Below, in pieces: positions 63,387-64,000 of a DNA stretch of 64,000 nt. The notes below the pieces were generated by a model. It was not told the origin of the DNA. It was given only the letters and a program-made list of their open reading frames with translations, and searched no databases. Position 1 is the first letter of the stretch; each line of letters opens with the position of its first letter. This DNA is from an uncultured Bacillota bacterium. Lineage in GTDB: Bacteria; Bacillota; Clostridia; Oscillospirales; Oscillospiraceae. The translations under genes and the position numbers were made by a program. Location: NCBI GenBank assembly GCA_947073765.1, contig CAMTMZ010000007.1, forward strand, positions 1 to 64,000, given 5' to 3'.

Positions 63387-64000
63387 TTGAAAAAAGCAAA
63401 AAAAACGAAAGTTGACACTGGTGAAACCGGAGAAAACATGGGGAAAAAGAAAAAAGGCGGCAAAAAAAAGCTGCTTTTAATTCCGATTGCCCTGGTTCTG
63501 GTAGCTGCTATTGCGGCGGCTGTGGTGATATTTGTACTGCCGCGCTTCGGTATCAATCTAATCGGCGGTGATGATAGTCCAAAGGTAGAAGAACCCCTGC
63601 CTAAAAAAGGTGTGCAGGAATACAGCGTTGGGGAAAATATCGTTGCCTCTCTAGACACTGTTTTGGACGAGGAGGGGAGCGAGGGTGAGTTGCTGGCCAT
63701 GCGCAGTCCTGGTAAGAAGGCGGAGGAAGTGGACAACAGGTTTACTTACATCTATGAGCTGAATAGTTTTGCCGCTGTGATGGACCGGTATCTGGATTTC
63801 TTGCTGGACAGTGAACAGGGCTTCTTTCTTACAGATGAAACCTATTTGGTTCTAGAGGAACGCCCGGAGCTTCAGGATGTTGAGGGAGCACTGATCCTGG
63901 CTCGGCCCGCCGTAGAGGAGGAGCACGTGTTCCAGCTGGTAATTGGCTGGTCTCAGGCCAGCAATATTCTGGCTGTCCGGGTTTCCGCCCCGGAAGGCGC
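63387..64000 (+). CDS. Membrane-anchored hypothetical protein (3' end beyond window)
   Basis: Open frame that runs off the window end, at least 204 codons. From TTG 63387 (GGAGTG upstream) the protein has a basic N-terminus and one membrane helix (LLLIPIALVLVAAIAAAVVI), followed by a soluble, acidic outer part of about 145 residues. ATG 63438 is an alternative start with GGAGA upstream. No family was recognised. It follows the FtsA-like gene by 14 bases and probably shares its transcript. Confidence 0.6.
   Translation, partial: MKKAKKTKVDTGETGENMGKKKKGGKKKLLLIPIALVLVAAIAAAVVIFVLPRFGINLIGGDDSPKVEEPLPKKGVQEYSVGENIVASLDTVLDEEGSEGELLAMRSPGKKAEEVDNRFTYIYELNSFAAVMDRYLDFLLDSEQGFFLTDETYLVLEERPELQDVEGALILARPAVEEEHVFQLVIGWSQASNILAVRVSAPEG

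Overview
The window is high-GC, gene-dense DNA from an endospore-forming, flagellated Clostridia-type Firmicute. The evidence is the sporulation operon spoIIAA-spoIIAB-sigF, a Bacillus/Clostridium-style fla/che operon (FliY-type C-ring protein, CheC/CheD, CheV, FliW-CsrA, SigD/FliA), purine-rich Shine-Dalgarno sites and TTG/GTG starts. The gene set fits the Oscillospiraceae (Oscillibacter/Flavonifractor-like), but the species cannot be fixed from the sequence alone.

Layout. 1-2404: end of tuf and its terminator, then spoIIA. 2576-4537 (minus strand): OmpR-family regulator and a short KdpD-like kinase. 4691-12600: pyrE and radC, then the run uvrB, ybaK-like, TfoX-DUF3788 fusion and uvrA; uvrB has a promoter carrying a LexA-type operator. 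12690-18467: a relic of an Xre-type regulator, two membrane proteins, recD2, a HAD phosphatase, cdd, a DUF378 protein and lplA. 18645-24476: flgM-flgN-flgK-flgL-DUF6470-fliW-csrA. 24737-52134: one roughly 27-kb fla/che operon, flgB to an EAL-like/HDOD protein, ending in a 20-bp perfect hairpin terminator. 52136-53889 (minus strand): a two-gene module, a ParA ATPase and a ComFB-domain protein with three copies of a FliM/FliN-type SQxxIxxLL motif. 53926-57413: fliD-fliS-fliT-like behind a strong SigD promoter. 57424-64000: C39-like peptidase, orphan FtsE-like ATPase, methyl-accepting chemotaxis protein, FtsA-like protein with beta-grasp-like repeats, and the start of a membrane-anchored protein.

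How it fits together. The fla/che operon encodes the rod, MS ring, C ring, export gate, hook and stator, then FliA/SigD, which would switch on late genes such as fliD. CheC, CheD and CheV are here, but cheA, cheW, cheB, cheR and flagellin are not. FliL is absent from its usual place, where motAB sits instead. flhF and flhG are also absent: flhA overlaps fliA directly.

The most interesting candidate for an undescribed system is the ParA plus ComFB/FliM-N-motif pair, convergent with the fla operon. ParA relatives such as FlhG set flagellar number and place by binding the FliM/FliN EIDALL-type peptide. ComFB-domain proteins have been reported as cyclic-dinucleotide receptors. The same motif recurs in FliM and FliY of this window, so the pair could link a nucleotide signal to C-ring assembly or switching. 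This is inference from motifs and context.
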